Positions 23,576 to 36,189 of a DNA stretch of 62,000 bases are shown piece by piece (the stretch's first letter is position 1; each line of letters begins with the position of its first letter). The stretch covers positions 1-62,000 of the forward strand of contig WPIO01000126.1 of assembly GCA_009760855.2 (NCBI GenBank), read 5' to 3'. Under the pieces are notes generated by a model, which saw only the letters and a program-made list of their open reading frames with translations, was not told where the DNA came from and searched no databases. Origin of the DNA: Cristatella mucedo (lineage: Eukaryota; Bryozoa; Phylactolaemata; Cristatellidae). A program made the translations under genes and the position numbers.

Positions 23576-23611
<36 letters not shown>

Positions 23612-23612
23612 A
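23576..23612. repeat. (TG)n microsatellite
   Basis: TG dinucleotide run followed by GCGTATGCGTATGCGTG. Confidence 0.95.
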
Positions 23613-23936
23613 TGCGTATGCGTGTGCGGGGTGAAAGACCGCTAAGCAATACACATTCTTAAGCAACAACTCTTTAATGAGCGGAACAGCAGAGCGCCCA
23701 GCAGTGGCTCCGGTGAGCGTGTGTGCCCATGTGTCGCAGGGCGGCCAGCCTGTTGGGTATACCGGGCCTATGCAAATTCGGATCCTTCGGTGCGTCAGGG
23801 GTGTGGGGCTCCTGCCGATTGGCAGCAGTAGCTGGCCAAACGGGAGGGCTGCATCCTGATTGGCCCGATCGGGTAACGCCCGAGGGCTTCGAGAGCAGCC
23901 AAACACCGAGTCCTTACTCTGACGCATGGCTTAGCT
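23613..23936. other. Unclassified GC-rich segment
   Basis: Bounded by the TG repeat and a LINE-B fragment. No recognised protein or element end. Confidence 0.4.
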
Positions 23937-24372
23937 CCTTTACACCTAGCTGAAGTGCTGCAACAGTTTCAGTCTCCTCGTGCCATCAGGTCTTCTATGG
24001 ACAGTACATTAGTTGTTCTGTTACTACGCTTAAAGACCTTGGCGACAGAAGCTTTTGCTATACAGGTCATAGACTGTAGAGTTCAATTATAAAATTCTTA
24101 CGCAAAGACAACTACTCTCCTGCTGCCGACTGCGGCACATCCATTCCAGCCATCCTGAGCTGCTACTCCCATGCTACTCACTACTTCAACTGCCAACCTG
24201 ACTCTGCTATGCTTCTCATTTTCTATGTGTTGCGTGAGATGAAATCTTTTGGCTACCTCTATGCATTTTGAAATCCACTCAGGCTTTGAGTTCGCTATAG
24301 TAAATTCTTAAACTACGTAACACCCACTCAGTCTTTGTGGCTTTAATAATTTAAATACTGAGATATATTGGA
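23937..24372 (+). mobile_element. LINE-B 3' fragment
   Basis: Parallels 28797-29230: TACACCTAGCTGAAGTGCTG, CTTAAAGACCTTGGCGACAG, TTCTTACGCAAAGACAACTA and the terminal GAGATATATTGGATTATATT, at lower identity. Confidence 0.75.
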
Positions 24373-24929
24373 TTATATTAAATTGCAGAATAACAACTAG
24401 GTGCTACGCCCCGACTCGATTCCACGGGCCTTTGAATTATTTTACGACTCCTGCCAGGCGACTCTCGTAAGGCACGCACTTAAAGTTCCTTAGCTGTGCC
24501 AAACATCTCTTTTTGTACCATTCATCAAAATTAGGTGTAGTTTAAAATTGGTTGAGAGCCGATTGCAAAATTCCTTCTGACTATTCCCACATCGCCGCTG
24601 TGGCTTAAGTGACACCGTCTGTACGGAGTTTCTAATAGACTCAACACCGGAATATACACAGACTTTGTTGGTCATTGCAGACTGGAGGTGTACCTCCCGC
24701 CTCATCTATTCCCATAAAAAATGGTTACTCGGCGCATATTGCCTGACTTGATTGCCGACGGAAAGTTTGCAGTGTCCATAAAAAGCGGACGCATGGAAGG
24801 TTCAAACTAAAAGGCCATGGGATAAATATCTCCGGAAACGTAAACAACTTGGTATGCTTGTGGATGGTGTAAAAATGTGCAGGTTAGATGAAGGCTGAGC
24901 CTTGGAAAAGACGTTTGCCAAAGAAGATG
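24373..24929. other. Unclassified sequence left of the poly-Ala ORF
   Basis: No gene or element recognised. A minus-strand open frame at 24490-24705 matches nothing I know. Confidence 0.4.
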
Positions 24930-25015
24930 CTAGAATTCATCTTCTTGCCGCTTCAAATTCAATAACAAATTGGTAAACAATCTAGCATCCAACCGTGGTG
25001 TAACAGCAGCAGTAG

Positions 25016-25058
<43 letters not shown>

Positions 25059-25208
25059 GGCGGCAGCAGGCGAAGCCTTTTGTAGTGACTCTGAACTTGT
25101 ACCATCCAAGTTGGTAAGGAGAAAACAGCAAATTGCTAGCAATGCCGAAAGTCTCACGCGAATCATCAGTGATTTAAGAATTTTTCTATTGGAGCCAATA
25201 TTGTGCAT
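24930..25208 (-). CDS. Candidate small secreted peptide precursor with poly-Ala tract (unrecognised)
   Basis: A 92-codon frame on the minus strand. From the second Met (codon 15, at 25166) it reads as a good signal peptide: a basic start (MIRVR), a hydrophobic core LSALLAICCFLL and a polar end before TSSES. Then comes an Ala tract of about 20 residues encoded by GCN/CTG-type repeats, and a tail with a dibasic KR near the C terminus (NLLLNLKRQEDEF). This layout fits a neuropeptide-like or secreted precursor, but I recognise no family. A frame across a triplet repeat can arise by chance; the plus strand is open here too. Confidence 0.35.
25005..25070. repeat. (CAG)n triplet repeat
   Basis: An AGCAGCAGC run with AGTAGAAGC, ACA and CGG interruptions. 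It encodes the Ala tract on both strands. Confidence 0.95.
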
Positions 25209-26093
25209 ATATAGATCAGCTACATGCTAAATAAAAGATTGTGCTACTGAACTGCAAGACAGTACCCTGGCAATGTTCGGTTGGCTGGGACAGGACGGCT
25301 GTAACGTGGTAAGGGTCACCGGTTAGGCCGGGGTCTGACCTATGGGCATGGCCGGGTGTGCGGTGACGGAAGGTTACCGGGGCTCTTGGGTAACGGAAGT
25401 TGGCCGACCAAGTCGTGGTGTTGGACGCTCACGGTCTTGCCGAGTTGTGCACCTGGATGGGTGCAGGCGTGCTCCGGCGATGCGGCCACCCACGCAAGGC
25501 AACGAGTGCCCAAGGCCCCAGCGGAGCTGGATAGCACGCTCGTTGTTGCGACTTGTATATTGTGCGTTCCCCATGTGGCGTGTTCGTCCCCCCGTGAGTT
25601 GGCATCTTTCGGCGGAAGCTCTCGAATATGGTAGTCATCAACTCTGACTATCCAAGCAGTTACTCAGCTAGCTGGATCTTTGACGGCGTACGCCCGTACT
25701 GTTGGAACGGAGTCGGTACATCGGCGGGACTGCGGAAGCCGACTGACCAACTAACACGTTTGTTCGAGCTTCACGTTTGTTCGTTTTCGGCGTCGTCTTG
25801 CATCCCTATAGTTTACTTTGTATAGGCCTGTTTAGTTCCCCTGTTGTTTTTGGTGCATGCGGTATTATAAAGTGGTTTAACCTGACGGCCGCTCGTCTTA
25901 CCGTAGCTCAGCGGCATGGCGAGCGGTGGGGTGGCCTGAGCGGGGCTGGCGGAAAATAGCCTCTTACCCATGGATTTTGGCTACTACACAATGCCGTGTT
26001 GGCAAAGCTAAGAGCTGGTGACAGTATCATTTCAATGGCGTTGAAATATCACCTGAAGTGAGCGATACATCTTTTCAGACCGCTCTGAGTATT
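25209..26093. other. Unclassified GC-rich block
   Basis: Distinctly GC-rich from 25260 to 25960, with several short open frames and a TATTATAAAGTGG box near 25862. It could be an LTR or a promoter, but I found neither a polypurine tract nor a primer-binding site, so I leave it unassigned. Confidence 0.35.
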
Positions 26094-26275
26094 ATAATAA
26101 AAATAACAATAATACATTTGTATAGCACCCTTAGAGAACCGAATCTCATTTTAGGTACTTTACAGGTGCTCTAAAATGTATGATTAAATTGTTAGTGGTG
26201 ACATTAAAATGTCATCAATTGTAACATTTTTAGATGTGACATGCACAGAGTCAACATGTAGAAATGTGGAGGTAA
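26094..26275 (-). mobile_element. LINE-A 3' end fragment
   Basis: (AAT)n-like tail, TAGCACCCTTAGAGAACCGA, then diverged 3' UTR blocks (TTAGTGGTGACATT, GACATGCACAGAGTCAACAT) that parallel the LINE-A 3' UTR. Confidence 0.7.
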
Positions 26276-27020
26276 GCGATGACGGAAATGCCACTGTCCT
26301 AACGCTGCTAGATCTATCAGCTGCTGTCGAAACTATTGATTACGGTATCCTACTTGAACGATTGAGAACAACGACCGGACAGGCAGACGTTGGACTGGCT
26401 GTGTTTAAACCGTACTTTTCTGATCATCTTCAATCCATAATATGGGGGGGGGGTCAAGAATCATTCATCACGTTTAAATCGTACTTGTCCGATCGTGTTT
26501 AAGCCGTGTCGCGTGAGGGTCAGGTCTCGTCAAACGTACCAGTCATATTTTGGTTTGGTCCAACACGTTAATCATAACACTCACGTCGGTGGCCATATTC
26601 TAGATCTCGTGATCACTAAGGACGTCTTCCCCACTGACCTTGTGGTGTGCCCGCTGACCCTCTCGGATCATTGTTCGGTCTCGTTTACTGCTCCTGCTCC
26701 CTTGTACGTACAGGATAGTGTCGAACTTGTCCAGCGACGTAACTTAAGAGCATTGACATAGACACATTTTTGAAATCTGTTTGTGATGCAGATCTTCGTG
26801 ATCTGCACCCAGTCTCGACCGACAGCCTCGACACGCTCACTGATGCAGTGAGCGTGACACTCAGGAGTCGTCTTGACAAGCATGCTCCCCATTCATTCTA
26901 TCCATATACAGAGTCGTCGAGATTCCTTTCAATTTAAAAAAAAAGCTTCGAAAAATGCACCGTGTTAAGCGCAGGCTTGAAAGTCTTTTTAAGAAATCGG
27001 AATCGGATGAAGGTATAATA

Positions 27021-27166
27021 TAATTCATTCATTTATAAATATATAGCGTCCTAAGAGAACTTAATCTCTATTAAGGCGCTTCACGTATGCCACAGGGCTC
27101 GAGCCCACGACCTCGGCCAGACCTTGGTCGGGGCGAGCACCTTACCACTGGGCCAAACCAACTCGG
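27021..27166 (-). mobile_element. tRNA-derived SINE, family 1, inside LINE-B
   Basis: Antisense tail TAGCGTCCTAAGAGAACTTA, the GGGCTCGAGCCCACGACC B-box region, and an A-box region with a one-base deletion (CACCTTACCACTGGGCCA). It inserted into the LINE-B endonuclease/linker segment. Confidence 0.9.
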
Positions 27167-27236
27167 CGATCTAATCTAGTCAATTTCAAAGACTTCCTTC
27201 GAGTTTACACCCGGAAGCTTAAAGACCAGGGCTTCT

Positions 27237-29169
27237 TTGTTCACTCGAAAACTGAATTCCTGCCAGTCGGACCCAAAACAGGTTTATAAGACAGTAAACA
27301 ATTTGTTGGCCAATGCTGAGAGTTCGGAATTCCCAGATATTAACGACTCAGCCGAAAAGTTTTCAGCCTTCTTTACTGAAAAAATTGTGCACATTCGTGC
27401 CGCCATAAAGCCCCTTCCGACTAAAGCAATCGCGGTATCACAACCCGTGACCGTGAGGTTTATGCATGCGATGTGGCTACCTTGATAAGGTCTAGTAAAA
27501 AGAGCTCATCTCCTGAAGACCATATACCGTCATCTCTGTGGTCATCACTAGCAAAATAACTTAGACATGCCATAACCGAGATTTTCAATGCTTCTCTGGA
27601 AAAAGGGGTTGTACCCAAGTCCTTCAAATCGGCAATCGTTAGACTCATACTTAAAAGCCTGGATTAGATACAGAGGTCTTCCAAACTGTCACCCAGTTTT
27701 CCTTCTTCCTTTTTGGTCAAAGATTCTTGAAACAATTGTTGCTAAGCAGCTGGTTGCACATACTGAAACGAATGAAATGCCAGAAACATTTCAATCAGGG
27801 TTCAAGAGGCCGCGTTCCACCGAAACTGCTCTCCTCCGTGTTCACAATGACATTCTATGTGACATCGATGACGAGAATGTTACTGCCCTAGCTCTGCTAG
27901 ATCGATCAGCTGCCATTGACACCATTGATCACGATGTTCTACTTGAACGATTGAGAACAACTATCGGTCTGGCCAATGAGGCACTGGCGTGGTTTAAATC
28001 ATACTTGTCTGATCGTGTTCAATCCGTGTCGTGTGGGGGTCAGGTCTCACACACGAGACGGGTCACATGCTGAGTCCCTCAAGCATCCGTCCTCGGTCCC
28101 TTGATGTTCTCCATTTATACTCAACCTCTGGGTAAAGTGATTAAGGGTCATGGAATAGGATATCACTTTTATGATGACGATATTCAGCTGTATTTATCAT
28201 TCAAACCGTGGGAATCTGCTGCAGCAACTGATAAACTGAATGCTTGGCTCGAAGACATTCGATCCTGGATATCGGAAAACTTCTTGAAACTAAATGACGA
28301 TAAAACCGAACTGCTGATCATAGGACACGCTAAGCGTGTGGCTAGATTAGAAGGCTTTGCTCTTCTAAGATTAGAAGGCTTTGCTCTTCTAATAGGTGAT
28401 ACTGTCGTGCGACCAACACCACGTGCTCGAAATTTAGGTGTCGTTTTCGACAGCTGCCTAAATTATAAAAACTTCATTCAGAAGACTGCTTCTACAGCTA
28501 GCCATTACGTCTGATCCCTATATAGGACTAGGAGCTGTCTTCCATAATGGCTTGCACAAAATTGAACTAGCTCCTTGGTTCTGTCTCTGCTTGATTATTG
28601 TAATTCCTTTTGGCTGGGGTACCAAGGAAAGCAACTAGGCCACTGCAGCTGGCTATGAATATGGCTGCAAGGCTAGTCTTCAAGTCCCTGAGGTTTGAGC
28701 ACATGTCTCCTTTGCTCAAAGAGCTAGGATGGCTGCCGGTTGATCAACGGATACAGAGCAATGCTGTTACGCTGACCCAACAGGCCCGCCTCCATACCTA
28801 GCTGAGCTGCTGCATCCGTTTCAGCCTCTTCGTGCCCTCAGGTCCTGTGTGGACAATAAGTTAGCTGTTCCATTTCTTCGCTTAAAGACCGTTGGCGACA
28901 GAAGCTTTAGCTCTGCAGGTCCTAGACTGTGGAACTCGCTTCCACAATTCTTACGCAACGACAACAACTCTCCTGCTGCCGACTATGGCTCATTCTTTTC
29001 AGTGGTCCTGAGCTGCTACTACCATGTTACCCACTACCTCAACTGCTCTCTTGACTCTGTTATGCTTCCCACTTTCTCCTTGTTGCGTGAGATGAAGTCT
29101 TTTGGCTATCGAATGCATGCCAAAAGTCGCTTACGTTTTGGGTGCGCTATACAAAACTCTCCTGCGTAA
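27237..29169 (+). pseudogene. LINE-B reverse transcriptase, broken
   Basis: In order: PKQVYKTVNNLLANAESSE (linker), a degenerate priming block with LPFWSKILETIVAKQLVAHT, then FQSGFKRPRSTETALLRVHN, AAIDTIDHDVLLERLR, and [16 protein letters not shown] across a stop at 28071-28073. The catalytic motif reads [10 protein letters not shown], where YADD is usual. [18 protein letters not shown] follows. A 26-bp direct duplication (AGATTAGAAGGCTTTGCTCT) sits near 28346-28395. The thumb region follows at 28610-28800 and the terminal block NSLPQFLRNDNNSP near 28931. Confidence 0.85.
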
Positions 29170-29227
29170 CACTAACGTAGTCTTTGTGGCTTAGTGGAGT
29201 TACAGACGAAGATACTTTACGTTACAT

Positions 29228-29405
29228 TTCTAGGCGCTTTACATTTGCTACAAAGGAAACGCGATCAGATTGTTAGTGGTAGCATGCTCAATAAACAAAC
29301 AGAATAACATGGTTAGGGGTGACATGCACAAGGTCACCATGCAAGTGTGGTTTGTGGCAGCATGAACAGTGTCAGCTCGCACAGTGTCAGCACCCATAAG
29401 CACAT
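29228..29405 (-). mobile_element. LINE-A 3' UTR fragment
   Basis: CTAGGCGCTTTACATTTGCT, GGTTAGGGGTGACATGCACA, GGCAGCATGAACAGTGTCAG: all antisense LINE-A 3' UTR blocks, with the terminal tail missing. It abuts the LINE-B 3' end directly. Confidence 0.8.
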
Positions 29406-30770
<1,365 letters not shown>

Positions 30771-31145
30771 GTGGGTCTGGCGAACTGGCACCTGGGCAGC
30801 AATTCAATCGCTGCCAGCCCGGACGATTTGTTTTGCAGCCTCTCCGAACGGAAGCTTTGCCAGGTGGCTCGCTATCGTGCTTACGCTTTACGAAGCACCG
30901 CCTGTCCGAAGCTGCGAAGGACGACGAGTGGCCGATTGGCCTTTAATGTCGCCACCGCAGCAGCCGGCATTGAGCGTCGGCATCGGCGCTGGGCGGCGGA
31001 GGCGTGGCGGTCACGAGCCACGACTCCTCCCAGCGCTCGGTGGCCGAGCAAACAAGTTTCGTGCCGCTGGCGACTGGCACGCTCGAAGTTCGTAGGGCCA
31101 CAATTCACGCACTCACTCACTCACTCGCCCCACAGCCACGAGTAG
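30771..31145 (+). repeat. GC-rich dispersed repeat, copy 1
   Basis: Matches 35803-36150 in the same orientation over about 350 bp with gaps: CGGAAGCTTTGCCAGGTGGC, TGTCCGAAGCTGC, GGCCGATTGGCC, CGGTGGCCGAGCAAAC, GTAGGGCCAC and the final ACTCACTCACTC. The translations diverge in every frame, so a non-coding repeat or a segment of an unknown element is likeliest. Confidence 0.7.
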
Positions 31146-31440
31146 CGCTCGTGCGCGAACGCGCTTCGAAGGCTCAAAGGATTGGGAGAGCCGAGAGCCA
31201 TCCGATTAGAAATGAATGCTAAGAAATTCGATTAGAAGTGAAAGATTGTACTTGGCGAAGGCATTTTCGTGAGGAAGTAAGAGTACGTACACTTAACGAA
31301 AAGCAGGGAGCTTAAGACCGAACCCTGAGGTATCCATACTTAAGAGGCTCCCAGCCGATGGCCATTTCAATAAACACACTTTGGCATCATTCACTGAGGT
31401 ATGACCTAGCCCACTTTATTATTAGATCAGGACCGTTATA
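31146..31440. other. Spacer with a LINE reverse transcriptase remnant
   Basis: Near 31305-31400 the minus strand retains a degenerate LINE block: GACCGAACCCTGAGGTATCC parallels the antisense of the PQGSVLGP motif in LINE-A. Confidence 0.4.
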
Positions 31441-31522
31441 GACAAAGGTCTTGAACTCGAGCCCTGTGACATGTAAAAGCGTCTGGATAGAGATTAAGTT
31501 CTCATATGGCACTAGATAAAAA

Positions 31523-31523
<1 letters not shown>
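31441..31523 (+). mobile_element. SINE family 1, 5'-truncated
   Basis: Starts in the tRNA-like part (AAAGGTCTTGAACTCGAGCC), then ATAGAGATTAAGTTCTCATA and a decayed tail next to a dinucleotide tract. Confidence 0.75.
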
Positions 31524-31619
<96 letters not shown>

Positions 31620-31620
31620 C
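31524..31620. repeat. (AC)n-(AT)n compound microsatellite
   Basis: About 77 bp of AC followed by about 20 bp of AT, directly after a SINE tail. Confidence 0.97.
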
Positions 31621-33058
31621 TTATACGTATATTTATGGTGCCATTTATGATACCTAAACTATCGCTCCTAAGGATCTGGTGAGTAATCCTCATGTAGCTC
31701 TCCTGATGCTTGTGATTGCGATTGAAATAATAAGGTGGAAATGCACTCTAGAAAAGTGGGCATTCGCAGCCTTTATGGACGCACTTGGCTGAAGCCTCGC
31801 AGAGCTGTAGGAAGCCGATAAGTTGCTCATGCATGCGTTGATGCAAGAAGCTGTGCCGATCACGTGCTTTATCAGAACTCCGCTGCCCGGCATCGAGCAG
31901 CGAAATGGACGGATTCACCGAAGAATCATCGAAGAATTATTTATGTTACTGCCAAGTTAGCTATCATTCAAATTATTAAAGTAAATTAAAGCATATTAAA
32001 ATAAAGTTTCTCTTTCTTTTTAAAATTACTGCTATATGAGCATTAAATTTCTCTGACGTGTGGAACCAGCGAGTGCTTTTACCTAGCGTTTAGCTAGGCT
32101 CTAAGGAAGTCAATAAACGCACTTCGCTTGGTCACCTTCTCTAATAATGATTTTATAACAATGAGAGGATTTTTCGTAGTAATAAACACTCAAGACCAAA
32201 GTCTAGATATTCTTGCTAATTTCCGACGAATTTTTAGGCACTAGATATGTCTTGTAAGGCAGTAAAGGAAAAAATGAGTAGCCATGGTAGCCACATTGAA
32301 TTATATAACAAGAATTCTGTTTCTTGTATAATTAAATAAATCTGGTTGTCTTGTTAAGCTAGATGTCTATGAAAAAAATCTTTTTTGTAGCTGGTAGTAC
32401 ACTTCATAAGTCAGGTGAATTATGGCCTTATAAGTATATTTCGGTCTCTCGACTACCACAGTAACGTAATATACGTAATAAACGTAATAAATGTAATACA
32501 GTTCGGCTCATGGGTTGAATTTAAGGCGTCCATACCTGCAAAGGTACTTTAGATATACAAAAGTAATCACGAATAATTTAATATGTGTAGTCCTGAAATG
32601 CACACTTGTGGACCTTAGCTCTCCCCCAGTTTAGGACCGTCGTGTCTCCTTGGCTGGTCCATACAACAGGCGACGACCACAGCCATTTGAGGTAATTTCA
32701 ATTAAAAATTTGTAAGTACTCATTATGAAAAACTTTGTTAGTGCACTCGAGCCAAAGCTATTTTAAATAACAAGTCGGCATTGAAAAAAAATGATGATTT
32801 ACGCCCAGTGCCGATTTTCATGAACACCTGCACGCGAAATGGCATGAAATTGTCGTGATTAACAATTAAAAATCATCAGCAGACGTTTTTGAATGCAAGT
32901 CCTTGAGAGAATGCCTTGAGTGACTACGCCCTGTGAGCGCAGGTCGCCGACGTCACGCTCAAGTATGCCCTTTGTGATATTTATAGTAATATTGCCACTG
33001 TAAAGCTATGGGTGTCCTTTCAAAAAGTCTCAGTGAAGGTAAGCTGGCCGCTTAATTA
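31621..33058. other. AT-rich sequence, nothing recognised
   Basis: Low GC, no long open frames, no recognisable mobile-element motif. Confidence 0.5.
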
Positions 33059-33965
33059 ATGCAGTTTAGAACTTACGAAAGGCGGACGCTCAAAATTGGC
33101 TCTGCCAGCATATCTCCGGTTGAATCAGCTCGAAATCTAGGTGTCATATTCCAAAGTGACCTCTTGTTAGACGATCACATCAGCTCCACAGTCAATTCTG
33201 CTTCTAGCTACATAACATTGTTAAAATTCGGGCTTGTTTAGATAAGGATACCACGTTTAAGGTGGTCCTTGCATTTGTGACATCCCTTCTTGACATCTGT
33301 AGCTCACTGCTGTCTGGCCTACCGGCATGTGCAATCAGGCGACTATAGATGGTGCAAAACTCTGCAGCTAGGCTTGTCTGTCGTGAGCGTCGCAGTTGCC
33401 ACACCACACCACTTCTCGCTGACGTGCACTGGCTACCAGTCAAGCAACGGATTGTCTTCAAGGTTTTGTTGCTCACGTTTAGGTCACTTCGTTCTTTGGC
33501 CCTAGCCTATCTCTCAGATCTACTCCGCCACCCGACTAAGCATCGTACCACCCGTTTTCCAGAATCCAACAGTTTACCAATACCTCATACAAACCTCAAA
33601 TCTTTTGGAGACCGTGCATTTAGTTCGTATGCTCCCAAAGCCTGGAACTCCCTCCCGACCTGAGTCAGAACATCCCCTGACTTGACAAAATTTAAAAAGA
33701 ACTTAAAACACACCTATTTAGGACAGCATGTAGTGGGTCCCTGTGATTCGTCATTCATGTGCTTATGCGTGCTGACACTATGCATGCTGCCATAACCACA
33801 TTTGCATGCTGACCCTGTGCATGTCACCCCTAACCATGTTATTCATTTTTATCAAGCATGATATTACTCACGATTCAATCACGCTTCCCTTTGCAGCAAA
33901 TTTAAAGCGCCTATAAAGAGATTGAGTTCTCTGAGGGCGCTTTATCAAGTGCATTATTATTATTA
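33059..33965 (+). mobile_element. LINE-A, 5'-truncated copy with (ATT)n tail
   Basis: Plus-strand copy of the LINE-A 3' third: LKIGSASISPVESARNLGVI, SAARLVCRERRSCHTTPLLA, LADVHWLPVKQRI, FRSLRSLALAYLSDLL and SFGDRAFSSYAPKAWNSLPT, with frameshifts. The 3' UTR ends GGCGCTTTATCAAGTGCATT followed by ATTATTATT at 33955-33964. It is useful because it shows the LINE-A terminus in sense. Confidence 0.9.
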
Positions 33966-34557
33966 CGCAGATCAATAAATTCTGTGAATTAATGGTCATT
34001 TTTTCAAAAAGATTTCTCTATGGTTTTTAACGGGTGCTCAATCCTTTTGAAGTGAGACAAAGTTGACTCAGAAAAAATGATTAAGCGGCCGGCTGACCGT
34101 CGCAAAGACTGACTGTCCTGACCAGGCTATCCACTCTACTGAGAGATAATGTCCGCAGCTCGTTAATAAGGAATTAAATAACACTCCAATCAAGAGTGTG
34201 CTTTTCCATATTTCATAATTCAAGGCAAAATTAGATGTTCAATTTCAGCGATGAGATTCCGTAGCGTAGCTTCGTGTGTGATTTAAATAAATGATCTCGA
34301 TTGGTTTTATGAAATTAAACTCAATGCGCTGCACCAGTCGATCGCAATTTTCTTTCGCCGGGTTAGATATGTAGCGGCCAGTGAAACGTGCGCATGCCGA
34401 AGTGGTTAGATCAAGACAACAATTCTGGAGATCGTCAACGGTTCTTAAATTATAATAAGCAGAAACCGACTGTATCGAAATTAATCTTTTGAAGTTCTAA
34501 AAAGCCCGACTCAAAAGGGCTTGTCAAGTCAGTTACTCAGCTAAAGGAAATAAAATA
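33966..34557. other. AT-rich spacer, nothing recognised
   Basis: No open frame or element motif recognised. Confidence 0.5.
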
Positions 34558-34665
34558 CAATTCATTTGCAGAGCGCCCTAAGAGAACCCAATCTCCACAC
34601 AGGCGCTTCACACGAGCCCATGACCTCGGCCAGACCTTGGTCGGTGTGAGCACCTTAACCATAGT
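34558..34665 (-). mobile_element. SINE family 1, head-truncated
   Basis: Antisense tail GCCCTAAGAGAACCCAATCT, a shortened body (CAGGCGCTTCACACGAGCCC) and CCAGACCTTGGTCGGTGTGA. The A-box end is lost. Confidence 0.8.
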
Positions 34666-34722
34666 TGTGCCTTGAGCTTCGAACCAGTCAATCGTACGCT
34701 ACATCTGGCGCTGTGCACTCGC

Positions 34723-34723
<1 letters not shown>

Positions 34724-34762
<39 letters not shown>
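34724..34762. repeat. (CT)n microsatellite
   Basis: Short pure CT tract. Confidence 0.95.
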
Positions 34763-34763
<1 letters not shown>

Positions 34764-35802
34764 AGGCTAGGAAGTAGACGGATCTACATGAACGATGCGG
34801 ACTCGCTAGGCATTCACCTACGGGCGCTCTTTGTTGCCACCGCGTTCTGCCATCGTCGCCGTACATCGGCGGCGGCGCTGCGACCACGACGTACTGTTAA
34901 CCTTTGAGGCTTTGAGGCGCCAGCTTCACATGCGTTAATCACGCGACGGCAAGGACTGCAGTCCGTATGAGCGCCGCCACATCTGTGGCAAAGGGCTCCA
35001 GTTCAGACGCCGTTAACAGCCCTTCTGCAACACTTTTTAGCCATTGAATGCGGCTGCCGCCTTTAGGCAAGACTTCTTTTTTATCAACTCTACTGGTCTA
35101 GAGCTAAATTAGGCGGGTGGGTTTTTGTTGAGATTCTTCGCCGAAGCCAAGTAGCGGGAAGCGTGCCGCAGCTGGATGTAGCTGTTCCTGCTGCCGATTC
35201 TTCCAGACCTCTTTCGTCAGCGCTCGATCAGCAAACCGACCGGCGGAGTTCTGCTCGAGTTACACCTCGCGGCAGCCTTGCGGTGGTTCTTATGATGGCT
35301 GATCGAAGCAACAGCGCTCAGCATGCGGGGGAGGCACAGCAGCTGTTTCCGGCGCCGCGTGGACGTCGATGCAGCTGCAAGCGACTGCCTATTTTCTTCG
35401 CAGCCCACCGATGGCCTAGCTCTATCGCGAAGCGAAGAAACGGCACTCTCGGTCTGCCTCAGCCACTGCGCCGCCGCAGCCACTGTCGCTATAACCTGCC
35501 GCGGCAATAACCTTCGGAAAATGAGGTTGCCTAGCTCGTAAATAGGTGCAACCGCCAACTGCGCCTTGGATTTTTTCGGAGCCAGTGAGAGTATCCAGCA
35601 CACGCAGCGCGGCGAAGAGAGAGAGAGAAAGTACGACTCCTCGGCCGACGCCGGGGCAGCAGTGCGGCAGCAGCGCCGGACTGCAGCAGATCCCCGACAC
35701 TGCTGCCGCCGCGGCGGCCGCAGCAGCAGTGTCGGTTTGCCGCCGGCGCGCAAGAGATGCGGTAGTCTTTAGTCCTTGTCGAGCTGTCAGAAGGTGGCGG
35801 CA
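34763..35802. other. GC-rich sequence, no assigned gene
   Basis: GC- and CGG-rich with long open frames on both strands (for example 35217-35753 minus and 35546-36190 plus). None has a recognisable domain, and the overlap on both strands points to composition rather than coding. Confidence 0.4.
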
Positions 35803-36150
35803 CTGGCTCACTGGAACCTGGGCAGCGAGCAATGCCACCCCTGCCATCCCGAACAATTTAATTTCCAGCCGCTCCACACGGAAGCTTTGCCAGGTGCCTC
35901 GTTATCTTACTTACGCTTTCCGAAACGCCAGCTTGTCCGAAGCTGCTAAGGACGCGAGACCGATTGGCCTAGAATGTCGCTGCCGGTTGTCGGCGGCGGC
36001 GGGCCTTCGGAGCCATCGGAGCCATCGGAGGAGGCGTGGCGTGCGCTCGGCGGCCGAGCAAACGAGTTGCCGGCAGCTGGCGAGTGGCACGCTCGACGCT
36101 CGTAGGGCCACACCCACGCACTCGCTCACAACCTCGCTCCTCCACAGCAT
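35803..36150 (+). repeat. GC-rich dispersed repeat, copy 2
   Basis: Second copy of the segment at 30771-31145, with CGGAAGCTTTGCCAGGTGCC, CTTGTCCGAAGCTGCTAAGG, GACCGATTGGCCT and CTCGTAGGGCCACACCCACG. It carries a small internal GGAGCCATC tandem. Confidence 0.7.
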
Positions 36151-36189
36151 CACTCCCCCGCAACATCACTCCCCGCGACCAAGTGTGTA

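Larger units (their letters stand above)
26276..29230 (+). mobile_element. LINE-B (second CR1/L2-group LINE), composite broken copy
   Basis: Several joined pieces. 26280-26505 is a reverse transcriptase fragment. 26520-26760 is an endonuclease C terminus with HILDLVITKDVFPTDLVV and LTLSDHCSVSF (SDH kept). 27167-29230 is linker, reverse transcriptase, C-terminal region and 3' UTR, ending in the GAGATACTTTACGTTACATT tail. A family 1 SINE interrupts it at 27021-27166. The non-linear order shows at least two insertions or a rearrangement rather than one copy. Confidence 0.85.

Noticed and set aside
25249-25970. Possible solo LTR (GC-rich block with a TATA-like box)
   Set aside because: No convincing TG...CA ends, target duplication, primer-binding site or polypurine tract found.
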